Shown in pieces: positions 17,945 to 26,364 of a stretch of 64,000 nucleotides of DNA. The stretch lies in assembly GCF_028583545.1 (NCBI RefSeq), contig NZ_CP087106.1:4770501-4834500 (forward strand), in the 5' to 3' direction. Every line of letters starts with the position of its first letter. Positions within the stretch are counted from its first letter, which is position 1. A program made the position numbers and the translations under genes. Under the pieces are notes generated by a model. The model was not told the origin of the DNA, did no database searches, and was given only the letters and a program-made list of their open reading frames with translations. The stretch comes from Methylobacterium sp. NMS14P. GTDB taxonomy: Bacteria > Pseudomonadota > Alphaproteobacteria > Rhizobiales > Beijerinckiaceae.

Positions 17945-18387
17945 GATCTTCACTAAGCCGTTGCGATAACTCGATAATCGCAGGTTCAATCCGATCCGAC
18001 AAGGCTTGTTCCGGCGTCCCGCCCGCCGGACCGACCTGTATTCGGCCGTCCGCCCGGCTGTGCGCTTGGCCGACCGAGACCCGGCCGGGTGCCGCGTCCC
18101 CGCGACCGGACGCCTCGCGGGTCGGGGCCGGACCGGCGCCGCGCGGAGCGCGCAGCATTCGCATCTCCGGTTCGGGGGCATCGGGAGATCGATCGTGTCG
18201 CCGAACGACGATCTTTGGAATTTCGGGGCGGGCCGGGCTGATCTAAATCTGACGCGAGACAATCCTCCGCGTGAGACGGCGCCTCTCGACCTGATGGATA
18301 GTGTCCGCATGCCCTCGGATGCGGAGCGAACCATCGCGGCCAGACCGCCGGACGTGCCCCCGCCCATCCCCGCCAGAGTCCCGCCCG
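17945..18387. other. 443-bp divergent intergenic region upstream of metQ
   Basis: No gene is supported. The region is less GC-rich near 17950-17985 and 18195-18265, as expected for promoters. An imperfect dyad GCGAT..ATCGC lies near 17965-17985. I looked for a SAM-II-type riboswitch core upstream of metQ and did not see one. The control elements of the sulfur operon probably lie here. Confidence 0.4.
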
Positions 18388-19188
18388 ATGAAGTTCCTGC
18401 GTCTCCTCGCCGTCGCGGCGCTCAGCCTCGGCGCCCTGCCGGCCGGGGCGGAGACCCTCCGGGTCGGCGTCGTGCCCGGCGCCTACGGCGATGCCGTCAC
18501 GGTGGCGGCCCGGGAGGCCAAGGCCGAGGGCCTCGACGTGAAGGTCGTCGAGTTCAGCGACTGGACGACGCCCAACGTCGCCCTCGATGCCGGCGACATC
18601 GACCTGAACTTCTTCCAGCACCGCCCCTTCATGGAGAACGCCGCCAAGCAGAAGGGCTACGCGTTCGACATCGTCGGGCTCGGGATCCTGTCCAATATCG
18701 GCCTGTACTCCCTGAAGCATAAGAGCTTCGACCAGATCCCGGCGGGCGGCACGGTGGCGATCGCCAACGACCCGGTGAATCAGGGCCGCGGCCTGCTGCT
18801 CCTCCAGAAGGCCGGGCTGATCAAGCTGAAGGACGGTGTCGGCTTCCTCGGCACCCTCGACGACATCGTCGAGAACCCGAAGAAACTGCGCTTCACCGAG
18901 GTCGAGGGGCCGCAGCTCGCGCGGATCACCGGCGACGTCGACCTCGCCCTGGGCTACCCGCACTTCATCGTGGCGGCCGGCAGTTTCGACCCGACCAGCG
19001 GATTGATCTATTCCGGTATCGAGGACCGGCGCTTCGCCGTGAGCTTCGTCACCAAGGCCGCCCGCAAGGAGGACCCCGTGATCCGGAAATTCGTGACGCT
19101 CTTCCAGAACTCGGAGGCCGTGAAACAGCAGATCCGCAAATCCTTCGCCAACAGCGACAAGCTGTACCTGCTGGCGTGGCAGAACTGA
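18388..19188 (+). CDS. metQ: MetQ-like periplasmic substrate-binding protein
   Basis: This 266-residue NlpA/MetQ-family binding protein has a signal peptide ending PAGA before [10 protein letters not shown]. There is no lipobox cysteine, so it should be soluble in the periplasm, unlike the E. coli lipoprotein. Typical family segments include [13 protein letters not shown] and [15 protein letters not shown]. The stop overlaps the metN start (TGATG). MetQ proteins usually bind methionine, but the downstream flavin enzymes suggest a different organosulfur ligand. Confidence 0.88.
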   Translation: MKFLRLLAVAALSLGALPAGAETLRVGVVPGAYGDAVTVAAREAKAEGLDVKVVEFSDWTTPNVALDAGDIDLNFFQHRPFMENAAKQKGYAFDIVGLGILSNIGLYSLKHKSFDQIPAGGTVAIANDPVNQGRGLLLLQKAGLIKLKDGVGFLGTLDDIVENPKKLRFTEVEGPQLARITGDVDLALGYPHFIVAAGSFDPTSGLIYSGIEDRRFAVSFVTKAARKEDPVIRKFVTLFQNSEAVKQQIRKSFANSDKLYLLAWQN

Positions 19189-20354
19189 TGGTCGGCCTGA
19201 TCTTCGACAGCCTGCGCGATCCGGGCACGCCGGCCGCGGCCGGGCGAACGAGCCCGGGCGCCGCGACCGCTGCCCGGACCCCGGCCGCCGCGCCCGGCTG
19301 GGAGGCCGGCCGGGAGACCGGAACGGTGCGGTTCGAGTCCGTCTCGAAGACCTACCGCTCGGCCGCCGGGTCGGTGCAGGCGCTCGACCGGGTGGACCTC
19401 GCGATCCCCGCCGGCGCGATCTTCGGCATCATCGGCCGCTCGGGGGCGGGCAAGTCGAGCCTCCTGCGCACGGTCAACCGGCTGGAGGCGCCGAGTTCGG
19501 GCCGGGTCCTGGTCGACGGCGCGCCGATCGACGCCCTCGGCACCGACGGGCTCGTGGCCCTGCGCCGGCGCATCGGCATGATCTTCCAGCACTTCAACCT
19601 GCTGGCGGCCAAGACAGTCCGGCAGAACGTGGCGCTGCCGCTGACGGTCGCGGGGGTCCCCCGGCGCGAGATCGGCCCGCGGGTCGCGGAGGCCCTGCGC
19701 CTCGTCGGCCTGGAGGACAAGGCCGACACCTACCCGTCGCGGCTCTCCGGCGGCCAGAAGCAGCGGGTCGGCATCGCCCGGGCGCTCGTGAGCGATCCGG
19801 AGATCCTGCTCTGCGACGAGGCGACCTCCGCCCTCGACCCGGAGACGACGCTGGCGATCCTCGACCTGCTGCGCGACATCAACCGGCGGCTCGGGATCAC
19901 CATCATCCTGATCACCCACGAGATGAGCGTGATCCGCGAGATCTGCAGCGACGTGGTGGTGCTGGAGGGCGGCCGGGTCGTCGAGACCGGGCCGGTCTGG
20001 CGCGTCTTCGGGGCGCCCGAGCACCCGACCACCCGGGCGCTGCTCGAACCCCTGACCCGCGGCCTGCCGCCGGATCTGGCGGCCCGGCTGCAGCCGCTGC
20101 CCGCGCCGGGCGGCTGGGCGATCCTGCGGATCACCTGCTCGGGCCGGGCCGCGCCCGACCTCTCGGGCCTCGCGGGTGCCGGGGCGCCGGTGCGGCTGCT
20201 CCAGGCGGGCATCGAGCGGATCCAGGGCCACGCGGTCGGCCGGATGCTCGTGGCCGTCCCGGCCGAGGATCCGGGCGCGGAGGCGCGGCTGCGGGCGCTC
20301 GGCGGCGACGTGGAGCGGGTCGGCTACGTCCCCGCCGACGCGGCGGCGGGGTGA
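19188..20354 (+). CDS. metN: MetN-like ABC transporter ATPase
   Basis: This 388-residue ATPase has Walker [10 protein letters not shown]-loop FQHFNLL, signature LSGGQKQR, Walker [13 protein letters not shown] and switch ITHEMS. A C-terminal NIL-type ligand-sensing domain (about 300-385) is characteristic of MetN. I chose the ATG at 19188, which overlaps the metQ stop, over the GTG at 19176. About 40 poorly conserved Ala/Pro-rich residues precede the ATPase core. The NIL domain suggests trans-inhibition by the intracellular substrate. Confidence 0.9.
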   Translation: MVGLIFDSLRDPGTPAAAGRTSPGAATAARTPAAAPGWEAGRETGTVRFESVSKTYRSAAGSVQALDRVDLAIPAGAIFGIIGRSGAGKSSLLRTVNRLEAPSSGRVLVDGAPIDALGTDGLVALRRRIGMIFQHFNLLAAKTVRQNVALPLTVAGVPRREIGPRVAEALRLVGLEDKADTYPSRLSGGQKQRVGIARALVSDPEILLCDEATSALDPETTLAILDLLRDINRRLGITIILITHEMSVIREICSDVVVLEGGRVVETGPVWRVFGAPEHPTTRALLEPLTRGLPPDLAARLQPLPAPGGWAILRITCSGRAAPDLSGLAGAGAPVRLLQAGIERIQGHAVGRMLVAVPAEDPGAEARLRALGGDVERVGYVPADAAAG

Positions 20355-20358
20355 GGCG

Positions 20359-20472
20359 ATGCGGGACCGCGCTCTGCCCGATACCCCGCCCGATACTCCG
20401 CCCGATACTCCGCCCGACACTCCGACCGCCCGAGCCACCGAACCTGGAGCCCCGCCATGTCACAGCAGATGA
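20359..20472 (+). CDS. Possible 37-residue PDTP-repeat peptide between metN and metI
   Basis: An ATG 4 bp after the metN stop opens a short frame with four PDTP repeats. It ends 16 nt inside metI, so its translation could couple metN to metI. A weak GAGG lies just upstream. The repeats come from the 12-bp tandem array at 20377-20424. I know of no homologue, and it may simply be expanded spacer. Confidence 0.3.
   Translation: MRDRALPDTPPDTPPDTPPDTPTARATEPGAPPCHSR
20377..20424 (+). repeat. 12-bp tandem repeat, four units, between metN and metI
   Basis: Units of CCCGATACTCCG lie at 20377-20388 (one change), 20389-20400, 20401-20412 and 20413-20424 (one change). The array sits in the 102-bp spacer ahead of metI. 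Confidence 0.92.
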
Positions 20473-21110
20473 TCGAACGCCTCTGGCAGGCCCTCCTCGA
20501 CACCGCGCTCATGGTCGGGGTCTCGGCCGGGATCGCCGTGCTCGCCGGCATTCCCCTGGCGCTGTTCCTCGTCACCTCCGGGCCCGGCGGCATCTTCGCG
20601 GCGCCGACGGCCAACCGGGTGGTCGGGACCGTGGTCAACGGCTTCCGGGCCGTGCCCTTCATCGTGCTGCTGGTGGCGCTGATCCCGTTCACCCGGCTGG
20701 TGGCCGGCACCACGATCGGCGTCTGGGCGGCGATCGTGCCGCTCTCGGTGAGCGCGACCCCGTTCTTCGCCCGGATCGCCGAGGTCTCGCTGCGGGAGGT
20801 GGATGCGGGCCTGATCGAGGCCGCCCAGTCCATCGGCTGCCGGCGCCGGCACATCCTCGCCCACGTGCTCCTGCCCGAGGCGCTGCCGGGCATCGTGGCC
20901 GGCTTCACCATCACGGTGGTGGCGATGATCGGCGCCTCCGCGATGGCCGGCGCGGTGGGCGCGGGCGGGCTCGGGGACGTCGCCATCCGGTACGGCTACC
21001 AGCGCTTCGACACCACCGTGATGGTGGTGGTGATCGCGATCCTGATCGCCCTCGTGTGCGCGGTCCAGTTCGCGGGCGACACCGCGGTGCGGCGGCTCCG
21101 GGCCCGCTGA
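20457..21110 (+). CDS. metI: MetI-like ABC transporter permease
   Basis: This 217-residue inner-membrane permease has five or six helices and the coupling (EAA) loop EAAQSIGCRRRHILAHVLLPEALPGI, listed here only by its position at about residues 121-146. Length and sequence fit MetI. A GGAG lies upstream of the ATG. With MetQ and MetN it completes an importer. A 208-bp spacer holding an interspersed palindromic repeat separates it from the next gene. Confidence 0.9.
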   Translation: MSQQMIERLWQALLDTALMVGVSAGIAVLAGIPLALFLVTSGPGGIFAAPTANRVVGTVVNGFRAVPFIVLLVALIPFTRLVAGTTIGVWAAIVPLSVSATPFFARIAEVSLREVDAGLIEAAQSIGCRRRHILAHVLLPEALPGIVAGFTITVVAMIGASAMAGAVGAGGLGDVAIRYGYQRFDTTVMVVVIAILIALVCAVQFAGDTAVRRLRAR

Positions 21111-21194
21111 GCGAAACCGTCCGATCTGGGCGATCCGACCGGGAGCCTGCAGCCATGGATCGTCCCCGGTCGACGACCTCGACAGCGCCGTCCG

Positions 21195-21273
21195 CGCGCG
21201 CGGAGCGAAGCGATCCAGGCAGCGCCGCGTCTTCCAGCCGCGCGTGGGCCCCGGGTCGCTTCGCAGCGCTCGC
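21195..21273 (-). repeat. Interspersed palindromic repeat, copy A
   Basis: On the minus strand this about 79-bp element starts GCGAGCGCTGCGAAGCGACC and ends CTGGATCGCTTCGCTCCGCG, so its ends are inverted repeats. It matches the element at 43571-43645. Both lie in intergenic spacers. It resembles the REP-like repeats I recall being common in Methylobacterium genomes. Confidence 0.6.
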
Positions 21274-21318
21274 GACGACGGTGGGACGTCCCAACCGAAG
21301 CGGTCAACCGGACACCGT

Positions 21319-22563
21319 ATGAGCCTGCACCTGGACGATCCCGTCACCGACCCGGCCGAGGACCGGCTCCCGCCGCCGCCCGCGGCGGCGCACCGGATCC
21401 GCTCGGACGCCGAGGCGATCGCGGCCGCGCGGGCCGTGGCCCGGATCTTCGCGGCGGGCGCGGCCGAGCGCGACCGGGACCGGCGCCTGCCCTGGGCGGA
21501 GATCGCGGCCTTCACGGAGAGCGGGCTCGGCGGCATCACGGTGCCGCGCGCCCACGGCGGCGCCGGGGTCTCGCACGCGACGCTCGCGGAGGTCTTCGCG
21601 ATCCTCGCCGCCGCCGACGGCTCGGCGGCGCAGATCCCCCAGAACCAGTTCGGCGTCCTGGCGCTGGTCGCGGCCGCCGCCAGCCCCGCCCAGCAGGCGC
21701 GGATCTACCGCGACGTGCTCGCCGGCCACCGGATCGGCAATGCCGGCCCCGCCCGCAACGGCAAGGCCATCACCGGCGTGGACACGCGGCTGGCCGTCGG
21801 GCCGGGCGGCCCGCGGCTCAGCGGCACGCGCTTCTACTCCACGGGCGCGCTCTTCGCCCACTGGATCCCGACGCGCGCGGTCGGCCCCGACGGCGGGCCG
21901 CTCCTGGTCTTCGTGCGCCGGGACGCCCCCGGCGTGCGGGTGGTGGACGACTGGCAGGGCTTCGGCCAGCGCACCACGGCGAGCGGCAGCGTGATCTTCG
22001 CGGAGGCCCCGGTCGAGGCGGAGCTGACGATCGACCTCGCGCCCCTGGCCGGGCGCCCGGGCCTGTTCGGACCGGTCTCGCAGCTGATCCACGCGGCGAT
22101 CGACGCGGGGCTCGCCCGGGGCGCGGTCGCCGCCGCCCTCGACTTCCTGCGCACCCGGACCCGGCCCTATCCCTTCACCGCCGAGACCGTCGCGGAGGAT
22201 CCCCACATCCTCGGCGAGGTCGGGCGGCTCACCGTCGACCTGCACGCCGCCGAGGAGGTCCTGGCCCGGGCCGGCCGGGCGCTGGACCGGATCGCCGCGA
22301 CCCCCGTCACCGCCCAGAGCGCGGCCGAGGCCTCGGTGGCGGTGGCGCAGGCCAAGATCCTCACCACCGAGATCGCCCTGGAGGCCTCCGAGCGGCTGCT
22401 CGAGCTCGCCGGCGCCTCGGCGACCCGCGACGGGTACAACCTCGGCCGGTACTGGCGCGACGCCCGGGTCCACACCCTGCACGACCCCGTGCGGTGGAAG
22501 TACCACCTCCTCGGCAACCACGCCCTGAACGGCGTGCTGCCCGCCCGGCACCAGTGGAACTGA
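21319..22563 (+). CDS. SfnB-family sulfur-acquisition flavoenzyme (acyl-CoA dehydrogenase fold)
   Basis: This 414-residue protein has the acyl-CoA dehydrogenase fold and the SfnB-family signature DGSAAQIPQNQF. It also has the C-terminal HTLHDPVRWKYHLLGNHALN segment, which it shares with its downstream paralogue. Family members act in use of dimethyl sulfone and other organosulfur compounds, probably as FMNH2-dependent monooxygenases. It starts at the ATG at 21319; the next gene follows after 10 bp. The ligand signature differs slightly from the paralogue (QNQF against QNHF), so the two may have different substrates. Confidence 0.83.
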   Translation: MSLHLDDPVTDPAEDRLPPPPAAAHRIRSDAEAIAAARAVARIFAAGAAERDRDRRLPWAEIAAFTESGLGGITVPRAHGGAGVSHATLAEVFAILAAADGSAAQIPQNQFGVLALVAAAASPAQQARIYRDVLAGHRIGNAGPARNGKAITGVDTRLAVGPGGPRLSGTRFYSTGALFAHWIPTRAVGPDGGPLLVFVRRDAPGVRVVDDWQGFGQRTTASGSVIFAEAPVEAELTIDLAPLAGRPGLFGPVSQLIHAAIDAGLARGAVAAALDFLRTRTRPYPFTAETVAEDPHILGEVGRLTVDLHAAEEVLARAGRALDRIAATPVTAQSAAEASVAVAQAKILTTEIALEASERLLELAGASATRDGYNLGRYWRDARVHTLHDPVRWKYHLLGNHALNGVLPARHQWN

Positions 22564-22573
22564 GGATCGGGCG

Positions 22574-23812
22574 ATGCCGCTCCAGCCGCACGAGACCGCC
22601 TTCACACAGGCGCCCGCGCCGCCGCGCCCGGTGCCGGTCCTGCCCGACGCCGCCACCGCGCTGGCCGTCGCCGACCGGCTGGCGGACGCCTTCGCCGAGG
22701 CCGCCGTCGAGCGCGACCGCGCGCGGCGCCTGCCGGTCGCCGAGATCGCGCGCTTCACCGAATCCGGCCTCTGGGCGATCACGGTGCCGGAGGAATACGG
22801 CGGCCCCGGCCTCGACAGCGCCACGGTCGCCCAGGTGATCGCCCGGATCTCCGCGGCGGACGGGTCGCTCGGCCAGATCCCGCAGAACCATTTCTACGCC
22901 CTGGAGGTGCTCCGCAACGGCGGCACCGAGGCCCAGAAGCGCGCCCTCTACGGCCGCGTTCTGGCGGGCGAGCGCTTCGGCAACGCGCTCGCCGAGATCG
23001 GCGCGCGGGACCACACCCGCCGCACGCGGCTCGTGCGCGATCCGGCGGGCTGGTATGTCGAGGGCCGCAAATACTACTGCACCGGCTCGCTCTACGCGCA
23101 CCGCATCCCCACCCTGGCCAACGCCGAGGAGGACGGTCGGGAAGTGGCCTACCTCGTCTTCATCCCCCGGGACGCGCCGGGCGTGACCCTGGTCGACGAC
23201 TGGGACGGGTTCGGGCAGCGGGTCACCGGCTCGGGCTCGGTCCTGTTCGAGGGCGTCGCCGTCGAGCCCGACTGGGTGGTGCCGTTCCAGGCCTCGCTGG
23301 AGCGGCCCACCGCGATCGGCCCCTTCGCGCAGATCCTGCACGCCGGGATCGATCTCGGCATCGGCGCGGGCGCCTTCGCGGCGACTTTGCCCTTCGTGCG
23401 GGACCGCGCCCGGCCGTGGATCGATGCCGGGGTCGCACGGGCCAGCGAGGATCCCCTGACCCTCCACGCGCTGGGCGACGTCCAGGTGCGCCTCGCGGCG
23501 GCCGACGCCCTGCTGGCGCGGGCCGGCCGCTTCGTGGACGCCGCGCAGGAAGCCCCCGACGCCGACAGCGTCGCGGCCGCCTCCGTGGCGGTGGCGGAGG
23601 CCCGGGCGGCGAGCCACCGGGCCGGCCTGCTCGCGGCCAACAAGCTCGTCGAGCTCGGCGGCACCTCCGCCACCGACCGGGCCGAGGCGCTGGACCGCTA
23701 CTGGCGCGACGTCCGCACCCACACCCTGCACGATCCGGTGCGCTGGAAGTACCACTGGATCGGCGCCTACCACCTCGACGGCCGGCAGCCGCCCCGGCAC
23801 GGAGCGCTCTGA
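22574..23812 (+). CDS. SfnB-family sulfur-acquisition flavoenzyme, second copy
   Basis: This 412-residue paralogue of the preceding gene shows DGSLGQIPQNHF and the same HTLHDPVRWKYH C-terminus. Both genes keep the flavin-enzyme fold without an obvious acyl-CoA catalytic Glu that I can assign. The stop TGA shares one base with the next ATG, so the gene is translationally coupled to the NtaA/DmoA-family monooxygenase. Together they look like successive oxygenation steps on a methylated sulfur compound. Confidence 0.85.
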   Translation: MPLQPHETAFTQAPAPPRPVPVLPDAATALAVADRLADAFAEAAVERDRARRLPVAEIARFTESGLWAITVPEEYGGPGLDSATVAQVIARISAADGSLGQIPQNHFYALEVLRNGGTEAQKRALYGRVLAGERFGNALAEIGARDHTRRTRLVRDPAGWYVEGRKYYCTGSLYAHRIPTLANAEEDGREVAYLVFIPRDAPGVTLVDDWDGFGQRVTGSGSVLFEGVAVEPDWVVPFQASLERPTAIGPFAQILHAGIDLGIGAGAFAATLPFVRDRARPWIDAGVARASEDPLTLHALGDVQVRLAAADALLARAGRFVDAAQEAPDADSVAAASVAVAEARAASHRAGLLAANKLVELGGTSATDRAEALDRYWRDVRTHTLHDPVRWKYHWIGAYHLDGRQPPRHGAL

Positions 23813-25185
23813 TGGCCCTCGGGAAGAAGCAGATCCTGCTGAACGCCTTCAACATGACCTGCGTGGGCCACATCAACCACGGGCTCTGGACCCACCCGCG
23901 CGACCGCTCGGCCGAGTACAACACGCTGTCCTACTGGACCGAGCAGGCGAAGCTCCTGGAGCGCGGCCTGTTCGACGGCCTGTTCATCGCCGACATCATC
24001 GGCGTCTACGACATCTACGGCGGCGGCATCGACGTCACCGCCCGGGAGGCAGTGCAGCTCCCGGTCAACGACCCGACCGTGATGATCTCCGCCATGGCGG
24101 CGGTGACCGAGCATCTCGGCTTCGGGGTGACGATCAACGTCCACCAGGAGGCGCCCTACACCTTCGCCCGGCGCCTCTCGACCCTCGACCACCTGACGGG
24201 CGGCCGGATCGGCTGGAACATCGTCACCGGCTACCTCGACAGCGCCCACCGCGCCCAGAGCGGCGGCACGTTGCCGGCTCATGACCGGCGCTACGACTAC
24301 GCCGACGAGTACCTGGAGGTGCTCTACCGGCTCTGGGAGGGCAGCTGGGACGACGCGGCCGTGCGCCGCGACCGGGCGGCCCGGGTGTTCAGCGATCCCG
24401 CCCACATCCGCAAGGTCGCCCACCGGGGCGAGTTCTTCTCGGTCGAGGGCTACCACCTGTCGGAGCCGTCGCGCCAGCGCACGCCGGTGCTCTATCAGGC
24501 GGGCGCCTCGGGCCGCGGCCGCGCCTTCGCGGGCCGCCACGCCGAGTGCGTGTTCATCTCCGCCCGCGACCCGGCGACCGCCCGCGAATCCGTCCGCGCC
24601 ATCCGGGCCGAGGCGGTCGCGGCCGGCCGGCATCCCGACGACGTGAAGGTGTTCGTCGGCCTCGCGATCATCCCCGGACGGACCCGGGCGGAGGCCGAGG
24701 CGAAGCGGGACGAGTACCTGTCCTACGCGAGCCCGGAGGCGGGGCTCGCGCATTTCTCCGCCTCCACGGGGATCGACTTCGCCCGCTACGGCCTCGACGA
24801 GCCGATCCCCTACGCGCCGGGCAACGCCATCCAGTCGGCCACCGCGGCGGCGGCCAAGCGCGGCCTGACGAAGCGCGACCTCCTGGCCGAGCTGCAGCTC
24901 GGCAGCCGCTACGCGGTGCTCACCGGCGACGCCGCGACGATCGCCGACGAACTCCAGGCCTGGATCACGGAGGGCGAGGTCGACGGCTTCAATCTCAGCC
25001 GGATCGTCGTGCCGGAGAGCTTCTCGGATTTCATCGACATCGTGATCCCGGAGCTGCAGGACCGCGGCCTCTACAAGACCGCCTACGCCGAGGGCGCGCT
25101 GCGGGCGAAGCTGTTCGGCGCGGGCGACCGGCTGCCCGCCCGCCACCCGGCCGGGGCCTACCGCGGCGCGGCTCAGCGAGCCTGA
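23812..25185 (+). CDS. NtaA/DmoA-family FMN-dependent monooxygenase
   Basis: This 457-residue member of the luciferase-like flavin monooxygenases has the family segments LNAFNMTCVGH, DLTGGRIGWNIVTGYLDSA-like text at about residues 128-145, and VLYQAGASGRGR. The family includes dimethylsulfide, dibenzothiophene-sulfone and nitrilotriacetate monooxygenases. It needs FMNH2 from a separate reductase, which is not in this operon. Its position after two SfnB-family genes and a MetQNI importer points to C-S bond cleavage. The exact substrate is not readable from sequence. It ends convergently with the channel gene, overlapping by 13 bp. Confidence 0.87.
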   Translation: MALGKKQILLNAFNMTCVGHINHGLWTHPRDRSAEYNTLSYWTEQAKLLERGLFDGLFIADIIGVYDIYGGGIDVTAREAVQLPVNDPTVMISAMAAVTEHLGFGVTINVHQEAPYTFARRLSTLDHLTGGRIGWNIVTGYLDSAHRAQSGGTLPAHDRRYDYADEYLEVLYRLWEGSWDDAAVRRDRAARVFSDPAHIRKVAHRGEFFSVEGYHLSEPSRQRTPVLYQAGASGRGRAFAGRHAECVFISARDPATARESVRAIRAEAVAAGRHPDDVKVFVGLAIIPGRTRAEAEAKRDEYLSYASPEAGLAHFSASTGIDFARYGLDEPIPYAPGNAIQSATAAAAKRGLTKRDLLAELQLGSRYAVLTGDAATIADELQAWITEGEVDGFNLSRIVVPESFSDFIDIVIPELQDRGLYKTAYAEGALRAKLFGAGDRLPARHPAGAYRGAAQRA

Positions 25186-26363
25186 GCCTCGCCGCTCTCG
25201 GAGCCGAACCAGCGGCCGTAGATCTCGTCGTAGCGGCCGTCCTCCCGCAGCCCGAGGAGGGCCTGGTTGACGCGCTTGCGCCGGGGATCGTTGGCCGCGA
25301 ACAGGATGCCGTAGGATTGCCGGTTGAAGGCCGTCCCGACCAGCCGCAGGGCCTCGTGGCCCGGCCGGGTCGCGTAGTAGCCCAGCGCGGGGGCATCGTA
25401 GACCACCGCCGCGACCGTGCCGGCCTGGAGCGCCGCGCAGGCCTCCTCCAGGGTCGCGAAACCCACCGGCGTGGCGAAATGGTCCGCCAGGTAGGCGACC
25501 GAGGTGGTGTTGGCGACCGTGCCCACCCGCTTGCCCGGCAGGTCCTGCGGGCCGTTGATCGCGCCGCGCAGGCGCTCCACGGTCGCCGTGCTGGTCAGGC
25601 CCGCGGTGAACCACGCCACCAGGGCGATGCAGGTGAACAGCCAGAGCACCGTGACGGCCCGCGCCAGCGGGCTGCGCGGCATCTCCTCCGCCTGGGCGGC
25701 GAGGCTGCTCAGGGCCCACCAAACGACGTGGGCGAAGCCGCGCGCCGGTCCCGAGCGCGCCGCCATGCCGCCGGGGTGGCGCCGCTCGAGCCACCAGACC
25801 AGGGCCGCCACCGCCAGGATCAGGGCGGCGAGTCCCAGGAGGACCTGCAGGAAGGCGGTGTCGCTCAGGAGCGCCCGGAGGGCCCGCGCGGTGGCGGAGC
25901 CGGTCGCGTCCGGCTCGGCCCGGACGGCGATGCGCAGGCCGGTCTCCAGCATCGTGACGGAGAAGTCGAAACGCCGCTCGCGCTCCGCGGTGATCGACAC
26001 CGCCGCGACGGCGAGGTCCGCGCGCCCGTCCGAGACCGCCGCGAACAGCGCCGGCAGGTCGTCGACGCGCACGTAGGCCGTCCGGACGCCGAGCTCCCGC
26101 GCGACGGCGTTCCAGAGATCGATGCTGAACCCGCGCAGCCGGCCGTCCTCGTCCATGACCAGGGGCGGCACCGGGTGCGTCGCGACCCGCCACGTCTCGG
26201 GCTCGGTCGTGCGGAGCGCGGGCGCCGCCTCCCGGGTCTCGGCCCGGACAGGCTCCGCGGCGAGCGGCGCGGCGGCCGCGAAACACAGGGAGAGGAACAG
26301 GACGAGGGACAGGATCCCCGCGGGCGCGCCGGCACGCCGCCGGCCGGCCGACCGGCGCGGCAC
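25173..26363 (-). CDS. Ionotropic glutamate receptor-like ligand-gated ion channel
   Basis: This 396-residue protein has a signal peptide (about 1-36). A family-3 binding lobe S1 (about 55-150) is followed by M1 (about 171-191), a pore loop (about 211-228), M3 (about 235-257) and lobe S2 (about 265-390). This is the iGluR layout without M4. VSITAERERRFDFS aligns with the agonist-binding region of animal receptors, Arg128 matching the carboxylate-binding Arg. VVYDAPALG places Asp323 at the amino-group ligand. The M3 segment WFTAGLTSTATVERL resembles SYTANLAAFLTVER. The pore lacks TVGYG. I chose the GTG at 26363, 1 nt after the upstream AraC stop. Confidence 0.8.
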   Translation of the reverse strand: MPRRSAGRRRAGAPAGILSLVLFLSLCFAAAAPLAAEPVRAETREAAPALRTTEPETWRVATHPVPPLVMDEDGRLRGFSIDLWNAVARELGVRTAYVRVDDLPALFAAVSDGRADLAVAAVSITAERERRFDFSVTMLETGLRIAVRAEPDATGSATARALRALLSDTAFLQVLLGLAALILAVAALVWWLERRHPGGMAARSGPARGFAHVVWWALSSLAAQAEEMPRSPLARAVTVLWLFTCIALVAWFTAGLTSTATVERLRGAINGPQDLPGKRVGTVANTTSVAYLADHFATPVGFATLEEACAALQAGTVAAVVYDAPALGYYATRPGHEALRLVGTAFNRQSYGILFAANDPRRKRVNQALLGLREDGRYDEIYGRWFGSESGEAQAR

Positions 26364-26364
26364 G

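Noticed and set aside
17975..18005. tRNA T-arm-like GGTTCAATCC
   Set aside because: It is one base short of the T-loop pattern and no acceptor stem, anticodon arm or CCA can be folded around it.
18190..18387. SAM-II-type riboswitch upstream of metQ
   Set aside because: I could not find the conserved pseudoknot core by eye; a covariance-model search would settle it.
20377..20424. CRISPR-like array
   Set aside because: The repeats are 12 bp with no spacers between them; they are a simple tandem duplication.
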